A stretch of 64,000 nt of DNA, from positions 3,927,501 to 3,991,500 of the forward strand of contig NZ_JAGIOH010000001.1 of assembly GCF_017876625.1 (NCBI RefSeq), given 5' to 3'. This document shows, piece by piece, positions 16,157 to 24,646 of this stretch. The stretch is from Streptomyces syringium (GTDB taxonomy: Bacteria; Actinomycetota; Actinomycetes; Streptomycetales; Streptomycetaceae). Position 1 is the stretch's first letter. Each line of letters begins with the position of its first letter. The position numbers and the translations under genes are program-made. The notes under the pieces are model-generated. The model did not search any database, was not told the DNA's origin, and saw nothing but the letters and a program-made list of their open reading frames with translations.

Positions 16157-17872
16157 ATGGATGCTCCGACCCCAACGTCGGCCGATGGAGGCTCGTTCGG
16201 CACCGCGGGTGAGCGGGGCTGGTTCACCCCACCGCGTCCCGTGCCGGACACCCCGGCGGTGGCCCCGGAGCCGTCGGGGGAGGTGACGGCCGGGGACACC
16301 GGAGGCAGCCGGGACCGGCCGCCCGGGTGGGAGCCCGTCGCCCGCGCGGTGGTGCCGGAGACGGAGCGGGACCCCGGGTACGGCTCCGGGCTGCCGATCA
16401 GCGCGGTATGGCAGACGGAGCCACCGCCGCCGGCACCTTCGAGCCGGTGGGCGCCGCTGTACCACTCGGGGTACGGCGGCGGTGTGCAGTCAGCGCCGCC
16501 GGAGCCGCCGGAGCCGCCGGATCGGCGGGAGCCGTACGCGCCGCCGGAACGGCGGGATCGCTACGCGCCACCGGATCGGACGGCGCCGCCCGATCAGCAG
16601 GTCCACCCCGGGCAACAGGCCCCACCACCGTCGCGAGGCACTCGCCACCGGCGCCCCGTAGAAACACAGCCCCCGGCCCCGGGCTCCGCTGCCCCGGCTC
16701 GCGATCAACTGCCCATCCGGCCGACGAGATCGGGTGCGTCCCCCGACACCCTGCTGATCCGCCGCACGCTGGCCGAGATCGCGCCCGTCGCCGACAAGAC
16801 CACGTCGTACTTCTACGCGCTGCTCTTCATCCGCCACCCCGATCTGCGGTCCCTGTTCCCCGTCGCGATGGACGTCCAGCGCGACCGCCTGTTCAAGGCG
16901 CTGCTGACCGCCGCCGAGCACGCCGACGACACCGCGACGCTCACCGAATACCTCTCCCACCTCGGCCGTGGACACCGTAAATACGGCACGCTGCCCGAGC
17001 ACTACCCGGCCGTCGGCGAGTGCCTGATCGCCGCCCTCACCCGCTTCGCGTCGGACACCTGGAGCGAGGCCACGGAGGCCGCCTGGGTGCGCGTCTACAC
17101 GACCGTCTCCCAGATCATGATCGACGCGGCCGCCGAGGATGAGCGGAGCTCGCCCGCCTGGTGGCAGGCCGAGGTCGTCGGTCATGAGCTGCGCACGCGG
17201 GACATCGCCGTCGTGACCGTACGGCCCGAGGAGCCCTACCCCTTCCTCGCCGGGCAGTACACCAGCCTGGAAACGCCCTGGTGGCCGCGTATCTGGCGCA
17301 ACTACTCCTTCTCGTCCGCACCCCGCTCGGACGGTCTGCTCTCCTTCCACGTGAAGGCCATACCGGCCGGCTGGGTGTCCAACGCACTGGTCCATCACGC
17401 CCGCCCCGGTGACGTCCTGCGCCTCGGGCCCCCTGCCGGTTCCATGATTGTCGACCACACCACTGACAACGGGCTGTTGTGCCTGGGAGGCGGTACCGGC
17501 ATCGCACCGATCAAGGCGCTCGTGGAGGACGTCGCGGAGCACGGCCGCCGCCGTCCGGTCGAGGTCTTCTACGGCGCCCGGCACGACGACGACCTCTACG
17601 ACATCGACACCATGCTCGGCCTCCAGCGGTCGCACCCGTGGCTGTCGGTGCGGCCCGTCGTCTCCGACGGGCCCACGCGCCGCCTGAGCGGCCAACTCAC
17701 CCACATAGTGCGCGAATACGGTCCCTGGCCCGCCTACGACGCCTATCTCTCCGGCCCGCCGGGGATGATCCGCAGCGGTGTGGACACCCTTGTCGGCATC
17801 GGCATACCGTCGCACCGAATAAGGCACGACGGGATCGAAGAGCTGACGACGTCGTCGACGGGCCGGGGGTAG
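16157..17872 (+). CDS. Flavohaemoglobin-like protein with a long proline-rich N-terminus
   Basis: 571-aa three-part protein. Residues 1 to about 185 are disordered and rich in Pro, Arg and Gln (runs such as PPEPPEPPDRREPYAPPERR). Residues about 190-330 form a globin (IRRTLAEIAPVADKTTSYFYALLF, with the presumed proximal His in LPEHYPAVGECL). Residues about 345-565 form a ferredoxin-reductase module with FAD-binding WRNYSFSS and NAD-binding GGGTGIAPIKAL. Bacterial flavohaemoglobins detoxify nitric oxide, and that is the likely activity; the N-terminal tail is not part of the classical enzyme. ATG at 16157 follows AGGCGAGG. Confidence 0.87.
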   Translation: MDAPTPTSADGGSFGTAGERGWFTPPRPVPDTPAVAPEPSGEVTAGDTGGSRDRPPGWEPVARAVVPETERDPGYGSGLPISAVWQTEPPPPAPSSRWAPLYHSGYGGGVQSAPPEPPEPPDRREPYAPPERRDRYAPPDRTAPPDQQVHPGQQAPPPSRGTRHRRPVETQPPAPGSAAPARDQLPIRPTRSGASPDTLLIRRTLAEIAPVADKTTSYFYALLFIRHPDLRSLFPVAMDVQRDRLFKALLTAAEHADDTATLTEYLSHLGRGHRKYGTLPEHYPAVGECLIAALTRFASDTWSEATEAAWVRVYTTVSQIMIDAAAEDERSSPAWWQAEVVGHELRTRDIAVVTVRPEEPYPFLAGQYTSLETPWWPRIWRNYSFSSAPRSDGLLSFHVKAIPAGWVSNALVHHARPGDVLRLGPPAGSMIVDHTTDNGLLCLGGGTGIAPIKALVEDVAEHGRRRPVEVFYGARHDDDLYDIDTMLGLQRSHPWLSVRPVVSDGPTRRLSGQLTHIVREYGPWPAYDAYLSGPPGMIRSGVDTLVGIGIPSHRIRHDGIEELTTSSTGRG

Positions 17873-17884
17873 GACGGCGCTGCC

Positions 17885-18394
17885 TCAGCCGAGGTCGTCC
17901 GCGAGCAGCGCCCGTACGCCCTCGATGTTCGCTTCGAGATACGCGCGCAGCGACGGCGGCACCATGTCCACGGAGGTGACGCCTTCCCTGGTGAAGGGGA
18001 CGCGCACCACCTCGTACGTCCCGCACGGCTCGTCCACCTCCGGGCCGTGCCGCCGGGAGAGGTCCATCGACGCCAGGCGGCAGACGAAGAAGTGCTGCAC
18101 CTTCACGCCGTGCGCGGCGTGGTGGAGGGAGTGCGAGACGGTGTCGACAAAGGCGGGAACGACGTCGAAGACCTTCGCGCCGAGCTCCTCGTCGACCTCG
18201 CGGTGCAGAGCGGCGACGACGGTGGCGTCCTCCGGCTCCACGCCGCCGCCCGGGGTGATCCAATACGGATCCTCGCCGGGCTTCGTGCGTTTGATCAGGA
18301 TCATCTGAAGGTCGGAACGGGACGTGGTGGTGCCGATGTCGCCGTCGAGCAGGATGGCGCGGGCGGTGCGTTTGACCACTGGACGTTCGGTCAT
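17885..18394 (-). CDS. Nudix hydrolase
   Basis: 169-aa pyrophosphohydrolase with a complete Nudix box, GGGVEPEDATVVAALHREVDEELGA (split here as G-x5-E and REVDEELG). Length and the HFFVCRLASMDLSRRHGPE segment match Streptomyces Nudix proteins of unknown substrate. ATG at 18394 is preferred; ATG at 18403 is an alternative. It is convergent with the flavohaemoglobin-like gene and downstream of the LysR gene in the same direction. Confidence 0.87.
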   Translation of the reverse strand: MTERPVVKRTARAILLDGDIGTTTSRSDLQMILIKRTKPGEDPYWITPGGGVEPEDATVVAALHREVDEELGAKVFDVVPAFVDTVSHSLHHAAHGVKVQHFFVCRLASMDLSRRHGPEVDEPCGTYEVVRVPFTREGVTSVDMVPPSLRAYLEANIEGVRALLADDLG

Positions 18395-18502
18395 ACGGGA
18401 CATCTGCCGCGTGGAACCCCCCGCGAAACCCTTTCCCGGCCTCCCCTTTCCCACCGGTTTCCCTGTCGGCGCTCACTGACTCTCGCTGACTCTCGCTGAC
18501 TC

Positions 18503-19399
18503 TCACCAGGAGACGGCGGCACGCAGCAGCCACTCGTGGACGCGGGCCAGGTGGGGGTGGGCGAGGGTGCCGGTCCGTACGACCAGGAAATACGTGCGCA
18601 GCGGCGGTACGGGCGGGTCGAGCAGGGCCACGATCTCGCCCGTGTCGAGGGCGTCGGCACACAGATACCTGGGCAGGACCCCGAGCCCGGCCCCGGCGGC
18701 CACACAGGCGAGCACGGCCCGCAGATCGGGGACGACGACGGTGCCGGCGGTGACGGGCTTGCTGTCGAAGACGGCGGCCCAGTAGCGCGCCACGAACGGC
18801 AGGCACTCGTGCACCTCCACCACCGGCAGATGCTCCAGCGCCCGCACCCCCTTGTCCCGCACGACCGCCGCCCCGCCGAGCCTGGCCGCCCAGCGCGGCG
18901 CCGCCACCAGCACGTGCTCCTCGTCGCAGAGCGGGGTGGCCGTGAGCAGCCGGCCGCGCGGTCGTGAGGTGGTGATGGCGAGGTCGTGATGGCCCGCCGC
19001 GAGCGCCTCGAAGAGATCCTCCGCGATGCCCTGCGCCGCCCGCACGGTCATCCCCTGCGCCACGAGCGGCGTCAGCGCGGGCAGCGCGCGCACGGCGATG
19101 AACTCCGGCGGCCCGGCCAGATGCAGGGTGCGATGGGCCCACTGCTCGTCCAGGTCGGCCTCGGTGATCTCCAGCAGCGCGTCCACATGCGGCGCGATCT
19201 TGTGGGCGAGCTCGTCCCCGATGCTCGTGGGGCTCACGCCCCGCGCCTGCCGGACGAACAGCGGCCGCCCCAACTGCCTCTCCAGCGAACGGATCTGCCC
19301 GGTCACGGCGGGCTGGGACAGCCCGAGCAGTGTGGCGGCGCGGGTGAACGACCCGGCCCGGTGCACCGTGACGAACGTGCGTAAGAGGGCCAGATCCAT
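18503..19399 (-). CDS. LysR-family regulator
   Basis: 298-aa LysR-type protein. The N-terminal helix-turn-helix is MDLALLRTFVTVHRAGSFTR, then AATLLGLSQPAVTGQIRSLERQLGRPLFVR. The remainder is the periplasmic-binding-like effector domain. Start at 19399 matches the family; eight extra codons upstream are open but atypical. The C-terminus overlaps three tandem CTGACTCTC repeats (18476-18505). It is divergent from a secreted serine hydrolase, its most likely target. Confidence 0.9.
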   Translation of the reverse strand: MDLALLRTFVTVHRAGSFTRAATLLGLSQPAVTGQIRSLERQLGRPLFVRQARGVSPTSIGDELAHKIAPHVDALLEITEADLDEQWAHRTLHLAGPPEFIAVRALPALTPLVAQGMTVRAAQGIAEDLFEALAAGHHDLAITTSRPRGRLLTATPLCDEEHVLVAAPRWAARLGGAAVVRDKGVRALEHLPVVEVHECLPFVARYWAAVFDSKPVTAGTVVVPDLRAVLACVAAGAGLGVLPRYLCADALDTGEIVALLDPPVPPLRTYFLVVRTGTLAHPHLARVHEWLLRAAVSW

Positions 19400-19510
19400 G
19401 TCTTCTCCCCGGCTCGCCGCCAACCGCTCGTATCGGAACTATAAATAAGTCGATAGGGCTGTGTCGCTAGCGTGATTGGACACTGACGCAGAGTCAACTA
19501 GCCTTGGTCG

Positions 19511-19573
19511 CGCGGTTCCTCGCGCGTCGGAACCGCGACGGCTCGAGCCAAGAGGGGGGAGGCTCGAGCCGTC
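19511..19573 (+). promoter_or_regulatory. Two adjacent perfect hairpins in the leader of the serine hydrolase gene
   Basis: First hairpin: CGCGGTTCC (19511-19519) with GGAACCGCG (19529-19537), 9-nt loop. Second: GACGGCTCGAGCC (19537-19549) with GGCTCGAGCCGTC (19561-19573), 11-nt loop. They share base 19537. No T-run follows, so neither is a classic terminator. They may form a structured 5' UTR, attenuator or bidirectional barrier between the LysR and hydrolase promoters. Confidence 0.6.
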
Positions 19574-19700
19574 TCCTTGCCTCTCGGGGGCTGCTCCGGG
19601 TGCCTTCAGGGGGAGAGTGACGGCAGGCCGTCAACCCCGCTGCTGCGGGCGTGGGTCCTCCTCGGTAGCCGAATTCACCGAGGGACGGAGAAGCTCCCAC

Positions 19701-20867
19701 ATGGCTACGTACGCCTTACCCCGTGCTCTGGCCGCCCTGGCACTGGCGGGATCGGTCGCTACGGCTACGGTCGCCCCGGCGGCCGCCGCACCGCGTGTTG
19801 CGCCACGCCACGCCGATCACTCCGCGACGCAGCAAGCCCTCGACGCGATCACCGACGGGGGGACCCCCGGTGCCCTGGCCCGAGCGGACCGTGCGGGCGA
19901 GGTCTGGCACGGCACTTCCGGCGTGGCGGACCTCCGCACCGGCCGCCCCCGCCTTCCGCACGACCGGTTCCGCATCGGCAGCCTGACCAAGCCCTTCATC
20001 GCCACCGTCGTGCTGCAACTCGCCGCCGAGCCCCGGTACGGCCTGTCGATCGACGACACGGTGGAGGGGTGGCTGCCCGGCCTGGTGCGCGGCAACGACA
20101 ACGACGGGCGTCGGATCACCCTGCGTCAGCTGCTCCAGCACACCAGTGGCCTCTACGACTACATCCGCGACGAGGGGTTCCGCGCCAGGTTCACCGGCAA
20201 GGCGTTCTTCACCCACCGGTACGACGGCGCCGCGCCGGAGGAGTTGGTGCGGATCGGCCTCGCCCACAAGCCGGAGTTCGCCCCCGGCGAGGGCTGGTCC
20301 TACTCCAACACCAACTACATCCTGGCCGGCATGGTCATCGAGAAGGCCACGGGAAACAGCTACGCCTCGGAAGTGGAACGGCGCATCATCAGACCCCTCG
20401 GCCTGCGCGGAACCACGGTCCCCGGCACGTCGTCCTCGGTCCCCGGCCCGCACGGCCGCCACTACTCCAAGCTCTACGTCGCCGACCCGGCCGCCCGGAT
20501 CCACGATGCCACCGACTTCAACCCCTCGGTCTCCGGCGCCTCCGGCGAGATGATCTCGACCAGCCGCGACCTGAACGTCTTCATCCGGGCCCTCCTGCGC
20601 GGCGAACTTCTTCCTCCCGCCCAGCAGAAACAGATGTTCACGGGCCGCGACCTGGGTGACGGCAGGTCCTACGGCCTCGGGATCAGGTCGCAGACGCTCA
20701 AGGCGTGCGGCGTGAAGGTCTGGGGGCACAGCAGCGATATCACCGGCTCCCTGACCCGCACGGCGGCCACCGCCGACGGCAGGCACGTCATGACGATCAA
20801 CCGGAACGGTGACTGGGGCGATCAGGCACTGGAGCAGTCGGCCATCGAAGCGGAATTCTGCGGCTGA
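19701..20867 (+). CDS. Secreted serine hydrolase (beta-lactamase / DD-carboxypeptidase fold)
   Basis: 388-aa exported enzyme. The signal peptide spans about residues 1-30 (ALAALALAGSVATATVAPAAAA). The penicillin-recognising motifs are all visible: SLTK (RIGSLTKPF), YSN (GWSYSNTNY) and HSS in WGHSSDITG. It resembles Streptomyces D-alanyl-D-alanine carboxypeptidase/alkaline D-peptidase relatives, so peptidoglycan or D-peptides are likely substrates. ATG at 19701 begins the signal peptide; the longer open frame upstream covers the hairpin leader and is not coding. Confidence 0.9.
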   Translation: MATYALPRALAALALAGSVATATVAPAAAAPRVAPRHADHSATQQALDAITDGGTPGALARADRAGEVWHGTSGVADLRTGRPRLPHDRFRIGSLTKPFIATVVLQLAAEPRYGLSIDDTVEGWLPGLVRGNDNDGRRITLRQLLQHTSGLYDYIRDEGFRARFTGKAFFTHRYDGAAPEELVRIGLAHKPEFAPGEGWSYSNTNYILAGMVIEKATGNSYASEVERRIIRPLGLRGTTVPGTSSSVPGPHGRHYSKLYVADPAARIHDATDFNPSVSGASGEMISTSRDLNVFIRALLRGELLPPAQQKQMFTGRDLGDGRSYGLGIRSQTLKACGVKVWGHSSDITGSLTRTAATADGRHVMTINRNGDWGDQALEQSAIEAEFCG

Positions 20868-20968
20868 CCTGTCGCTGTTGATCCACAACCTGCGGGCCCG
20901 CTACAGCGCGGCCGTGAACGCGGCCCAGGCTCTGACGGAGATCGTCAGGGCCGGGCCGTTGGCACGCA

Positions 20969-21574
20969 TCAGTCGTGCGTCTTGAGTGCTGCCACGAGGT
21001 GCTGTCCCTCCGGTGCTCCTTGTCGCAGCAACGCGGCTGCTGTCACGTGGAGTTCGTTCCACGCGTGCGGACGACCCACGACGGCCGCGTCCGGGATGGC
21101 GTGCAGCGCGACCGCCACGGATTGCTCCGCCTCTCCCGCACCGGCCGCCGCGTGCGCCAGGCAGGCGCGGTACCAGGCCTTGTCGCGCCGGTAGTCGTCG
21201 GGCAGGGCGGCCAGTCCGCTGGTGAGGTGATCGATGGCGGCCGGCCAGGCGCCGAGGTGCATTTCCGCCATGCCGCGTTGCAGGGCGAACCACGTCTCGT
21301 CGTAGAAGTACCTCCACGCCGGCTCGTCCTCGGGGTGCTCGGCGGCCCGGCTGATGAGGGTCCGGGCCTCGTCCAGGAGCCGGTGGGACGCGTCGGCGTC
21401 CCCGTTGAGCGCGTGCCCGCGCGCCTCCTCCCACTGCGGCCCGTCCACGCTCTCGGGAAGCGACAGCTGCCACATCAGCAGCCGTACGGCGTTCGCCGAC
21501 AGGCGCGGGTGGCGGATGATCTCGTTCGATACCTGCGTGAAGAAACGCTCAGGGGCGATAACATGCCGAAGCAT
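20969..21574 (-). CDS. Chimeric protein: HTH-family N-terminus joined to a TPR regulator tail
   Basis: 201-aa protein that looks like two unrelated pieces. Residues 1 to about 42 (MLRHVIAPERFFTQVSNEII, RHPRLSANAVRLLMWQLSLPE) match the beginning of a Streptomyces helix-turn-helix family, but the helix-turn-helix itself is missing. Residues about 43-201 (EARGHALNGDADASHRLLDEA, WFALQRGMAEMHLGAWPAAI) resemble the TPR-like C-terminus of XRE-type regulators. It may be a fusion created by deletion, and could be non-functional. The start follows an AGGAG-like sequence. The function is unknown. Confidence 0.55.
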   Translation of the reverse strand: MLRHVIAPERFFTQVSNEIIRHPRLSANAVRLLMWQLSLPESVDGPQWEEARGHALNGDADASHRLLDEARTLISRAAEHPEDEPAWRYFYDETWFALQRGMAEMHLGAWPAAIDHLTSGLAALPDDYRRDKAWYRACLAHAAAGAGEAEQSVAVALHAIPDAAVVGRPHAWNELHVTAAALLRQGAPEGQHLVAALKTHD

Positions 21575-21711
21575 CCTGGGACTCCTTACAAGTCCTTGCG
21601 GGTGTAGGCCCTCGACCGGTGTTGGCGCACCGCCGAGGGCCGACTTCGTTCCGTGACGAAGTGGCTCAATTACCGTCACCGTATCGCGAGCCGGCCGTCC
21701 CGCGTGCGGCT

Positions 21712-22848
21712 TCAAACCCCGTTCGTTTGTGCGAGGTTGAGGGCCGTCAGTACGTCAGCGACCAGATCCTCCGTGTCCTCGACGCCCACCGAGAAGCGGA
21801 TGAAACCGTCCGGCACCGCGTCCCCGCCCCACCGTCCCCGGCGCTCCGCCGTCGAGCGCACGCCGCCGAAGCTCGTCGCTTCGTCGACAAGCCGCAGCGC
21901 GGCCAGAAATCGCTCCGCGTGGGCCCGGTCCGGGAGGACGAAGGAGACCACGCAGCCGAACCGGCCGCCGTGCATCTGGCGCAGGGCGACCGCGTGCGCG
22001 GGGTCGTCCGGCAAGCCCGGGTGGCGCACGGCCGTCACTTCGCGCCGGTCGTGCAGGGCGCGTGCGAGAGCGAGGGCGGTGGCCGCCTGCCGGTCTACGC
22101 GGAGCTGGAGGGTGGCGAGGGAGCGGTGGGCGAGCCAGGCCTCCATGGGGCCCGGGATGGCTCCTGTGGTCTTGCGCCAGGCGCGTACGGCCGCTGCCAG
22201 CTCGGGGTCCGGAGTGGTCACATAGCCCAGGAGTACGTCACCGTGGCCGGTGAGGGCCTTGGTGCCGCTGGCGACGGAGAAGTCGGCGCCCAGCTCCAGC
22301 GGGCGCTGTGCGAGCGGCGTGGCGAGGGTGTTGTCGACGGCGACCACCGCGCCACGGCTGTGGGCGGCGTCGGTGAGGCGGCGGATGTCGCACACGTCGA
22401 GGCCGGGGTTCGAGGGCGTCTCGATCCACAGCAGGCGCACGCCGTCCAGGGCGCCCAGTTGCGCGTCGTCACCGGTCGGCGCGGTGCGGACCGTGACGCC
22501 GAAGTCCTCCAGGCGCTCGCGCAGCGCGGGCAGCAGTTGGTAGCCGTCAGCGGGCAGGAGCGCGGTGTCCCCCGGCCGCAGCTGGGAGAAGAGCACGGCG
22601 GAGATCGCCGCCATGCCGGACGGGAACGTGATCGTTTCGGCCGCCGGATCCCCCGGGTACTCCAGCTCGCTGATCGCCCGCTCCAGCGCCGTCCACGTCG
22701 GGTTCCCCTCGCGGCCGTACGTGTACGGGCCCGCGACCTCGCCCGGCAGGTGGTAGTGGGCGGCGAAGGCCGGGCCCGGGAGCGCCGGCTCGTTCGCCCG
22801 TGGCTCCGGCAGGCCCGCCCGTACGGCTCTCGTCCCGTCTCCGGTCAT
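21712..22848 (-). CDS. Cystathionine gamma-lyase / Cys-Met metabolism PLP enzyme
   Basis: 378-aa PLP enzyme of sulfur amino acid metabolism. It has the YTYGREGNPTWTALERAISELE start block, substrate region LLWIETPSNPGLDVCDI, the VAVDNTLATPL aspartate and the Schiff-base lysine in ASGTKALTGHGD. The reaction is probably cleavage of cystathionine to cysteine, though gamma-synthase activity cannot be excluded. It lies 18 bp downstream of the holin-like gene and is probably cotranscribed with it. Confidence 0.9.
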   Translation of the reverse strand: MTGDGTRAVRAGLPEPRANEPALPGPAFAAHYHLPGEVAGPYTYGREGNPTWTALERAISELEYPGDPAAETITFPSGMAAISAVLFSQLRPGDTALLPADGYQLLPALRERLEDFGVTVRTAPTGDDAQLGALDGVRLLWIETPSNPGLDVCDIRRLTDAAHSRGAVVAVDNTLATPLAQRPLELGADFSVASGTKALTGHGDVLLGYVTTPDPELAAAVRAWRKTTGAIPGPMEAWLAHRSLATLQLRVDRQAATALALARALHDRREVTAVRHPGLPDDPAHAVALRQMHGGRFGCVVSFVLPDRAHAERFLAALRLVDEATSFGGVRSTAERRGRWGGDAVPDGFIRFSVGVEDTEDLVADVLTALNLAQTNGV

Positions 22849-22866
22849 TGCCGCAGCCCCTCTCCG

Positions 22867-23247
22867 TCAGTCCTGTTCGTCCGGCAGGATCACATGCATC
22901 GCCCACGCCACGATCGAGATGATCAGACCACCGATCAGCGAGGTCCAGAAGCCCTCGATGTGGAACGCCAGATCCAGTTGGCCCGCGAGCCATGAGGTCA
23001 GCAGCAGCATCAACGCGTTGATCACCAAGGTGATCAGGCCGAGGGTGAGGATGAAGAGCGGGAAGGACAGCAGCTTCACGATCGGCTTGACCACGAAGTT
23101 GACCACGCCGAAGAGGAGCGCGACGGCCATCAGCGTCAGCACCTTGCGGGCGGTGTTCTCCCCGGACAGGGTGATGCCCTTGAGCAGCCAGATCGCGACC
23201 GCCAGGGCCGCCGCATTGGCAATCGTCTTGACTACGAAATTCTTCAT
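22867..23247 (-). CDS. Holin-like membrane protein (YvlD / phage holin 4 family)
   Basis: 126-aa membrane protein with four hydrophobic segments (ALAVAIWLLKGI, VLTLMAVALLFGVVNFVV, LFILTLGLITLVINALMLLL, GGLIISIVAWAMHVIL). The motif NFVVKPIVKLLSFPLFILTLG is the signature of the YvlD-type family named phage holin 4; these are chromosomal membrane proteins, not lysis genes. ATG at 23247. First gene of a pair with the cystathionine lyase; divergent from a cupin gene. Confidence 0.88.
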   Translation of the reverse strand: MKNFVVKTIANAAALAVAIWLLKGITLSGENTARKVLTLMAVALLFGVVNFVVKPIVKLLSFPLFILTLGLITLVINALMLLLTSWLAGQLDLAFHIEGFWTSLIGGLIISIVAWAMHVILPDEQD

Positions 23248-23310
23248 GATGAGATCGTTGCAGACGGGATCGGCCCGGCGAGGATCGGCACTGCAAGGGG
23301 TGAACGACGG

Positions 23311-23628
23311 ATGAAGGCGTTCCGGCTGGACGAGCTGGAAGCGGAGCGGGCCGCCAACGAGGGCGCTTATCTCCAGTTCCTGCGCGAACGGAACATGTCG
23401 GTCGGGCTGTACGCGCTGGACGCGGGCGACGCGGACCCGCAGAGCCCGCACGCCCAGGATGAGGTGTACCTGGTGGTGAGCGGCCGGGCCTCGATCACGG
23501 TGGGGCTGGAGACCACGGAGGTCGCGCGGGGCAGCGTCGTCTACGTACCGGCCGGGGTGGCGCACAAGTTCCACCACATCAGCGAGGATCTCCGGGTCGT
23601 CGTCGTCTTCTCTCCGCCTGAGAGCTGA
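23311..23628 (+). CDS. Cupin-domain protein
   Basis: 105-aa single beta-barrel cupin. The two cupin motifs are seen as HAQDEVYLVVSG (with metal-binding His and Glu) and VYVPAGVAHKFHH. These proteins can bind a metal and act as small oxygenases, isomerases or sensors; no activity can be assigned. It starts 64 bp from the divergent holin-like gene. Confidence 0.85.
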   Translation: MKAFRLDELEAERAANEGAYLQFLRERNMSVGLYALDAGDADPQSPHAQDEVYLVVSGRASITVGLETTEVARGSVVYVPAGVAHKFHHISEDLRVVVVFSPPES

Positions 23629-23791
23629 CCCCTTCCCCCGCCTACCCGTAGGGGGACGTTCAGGGATGGACGGGGGCTGTGGGGGCCCCGCGGACCCACC
23701 GGTCCGTCCTAGCATCGAAAGCAGGCCGGATCAGCCGGCTCCGGACGGACTCGTGAACCGTGCGGACTCGTGAGCGGAAAGCAGGGACGAC

Positions 23792-24007
23792 ATGGCCGAG
23801 AAGGGGATATTCGAAGGACTGCCCTGGTGGGTGAAGTGGATCGCCGTGCCGGTCCTCGTGCTCGCCGTGTTCGGCAGCCTGATCGTCAGCGTGCTGGGCT
23901 TCGTGCTCACCTTTGCCTTCAAGCTGCTGCTGCTCGCGGCGCTGATCGGCGGTCTGGTCATCCTCGTCAAGAAGTTCACGTCGTCGTCCTCGAAGGGCGA
24001 CTGGTAG
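23792..24007 (+). CDS. DUF5326-family small membrane protein
   Basis: 71-aa protein with two membrane helices (WWVKWIAVPVLVLAVFGSLIV and FVLTFAFKLLLLAALIGGLV) and a basic, serine-rich tail (KKFTSSSSKGDW). It matches the Streptomyces DUF5326 family from memory. RBS is AGCAGGGAC. It is followed by a terminator. No function is known. Confidence 0.85.
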   Translation: MAEKGIFEGLPWWVKWIAVPVLVLAVFGSLIVSVLGFVLTFAFKLLLLAALIGGLVILVKKFTSSSSKGDW

Positions 24008-24103
24008 GCACCCGGCCCCACGCCGCCCGCCGCCCGGCCCGGCACTCCCGCCCGGGTCGGCGCCGGCCCGGCCCGCAACCCACGGCAATCCCGCCGCGCG
24101 ATT

Positions 24104-24123
24104 AACCCGCGAGGCGGGTTTTT
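24104..24123 (+). terminator. Rho-independent terminator
   Basis: AACCCGC (24104-24110) pairs with GCGGGTT (24114-24120) over a 3-nt loop, followed by TTT. It is the typical compact GC hairpin and T-run, about 100 bp after the DUF5326 gene. Confidence 0.8.
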
Positions 24124-24646
24124 CCGTTTTCTGGCTTACGCCCATCTGCCGCGCGCCGCTTCGGGCCTTGCGCCCGACGCGACCCATCCGTCACACGGAG
24201 TCAACTCGACGAAGCGGACTAGCGGGATCATCCCTCCCTCTTCCCGGTATATCCCTCCATGCGGCACAGTGTGGGTGAGAAGCACCCTCTGCTCCGTCGC
24301 GGACCCACCCCGTTGTGATGTCAACCGGAGCGCGGGGCAAGGGAATACGCCCTCGTCACGCGCTTGCCGCCGCCTTTGTCGACTACCCGGACCCGTCCCG
24401 GTTCGGCGTCAATGGATCCGGCGACTCTGGCGATTTCTCAACTGTGGAATCTCCGGGATCGACTCCTCCCTGTAGTCGAGTCGCTACGCTCCAGAGTCAG
24501 GAAGCTCGTATGCTCACTCACGATCTCTATCAGTATCTGAAAAATCACTCCTTGTGGTCTGGTAGGCGTTGTTGTCAGACTATGGCGCCAATAGGTTCAT
24601 GGGGATCCAATCCCGGCCAAAACCGACATAGACGGGACATTGGGCG
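24124..24646. other. Gene-free region upstream of ssgA
   Basis: No convincing gene. The stretch is less GC-rich than its surroundings, especially 24440-24640. In S. coelicolor, as I recall, ssgA is directly preceded by the IclR-type activator gene ssgR; no IclR-like protein is encoded here and the space is too short for one. It probably holds the ssgA promoters. Confidence 0.5.

Noticed and set aside
22867-23247. Prophage lysis cassette suggested by the holin-like gene
   Set aside because: The protein belongs to the YvlD-type chromosomal family, and no other phage gene is nearby.
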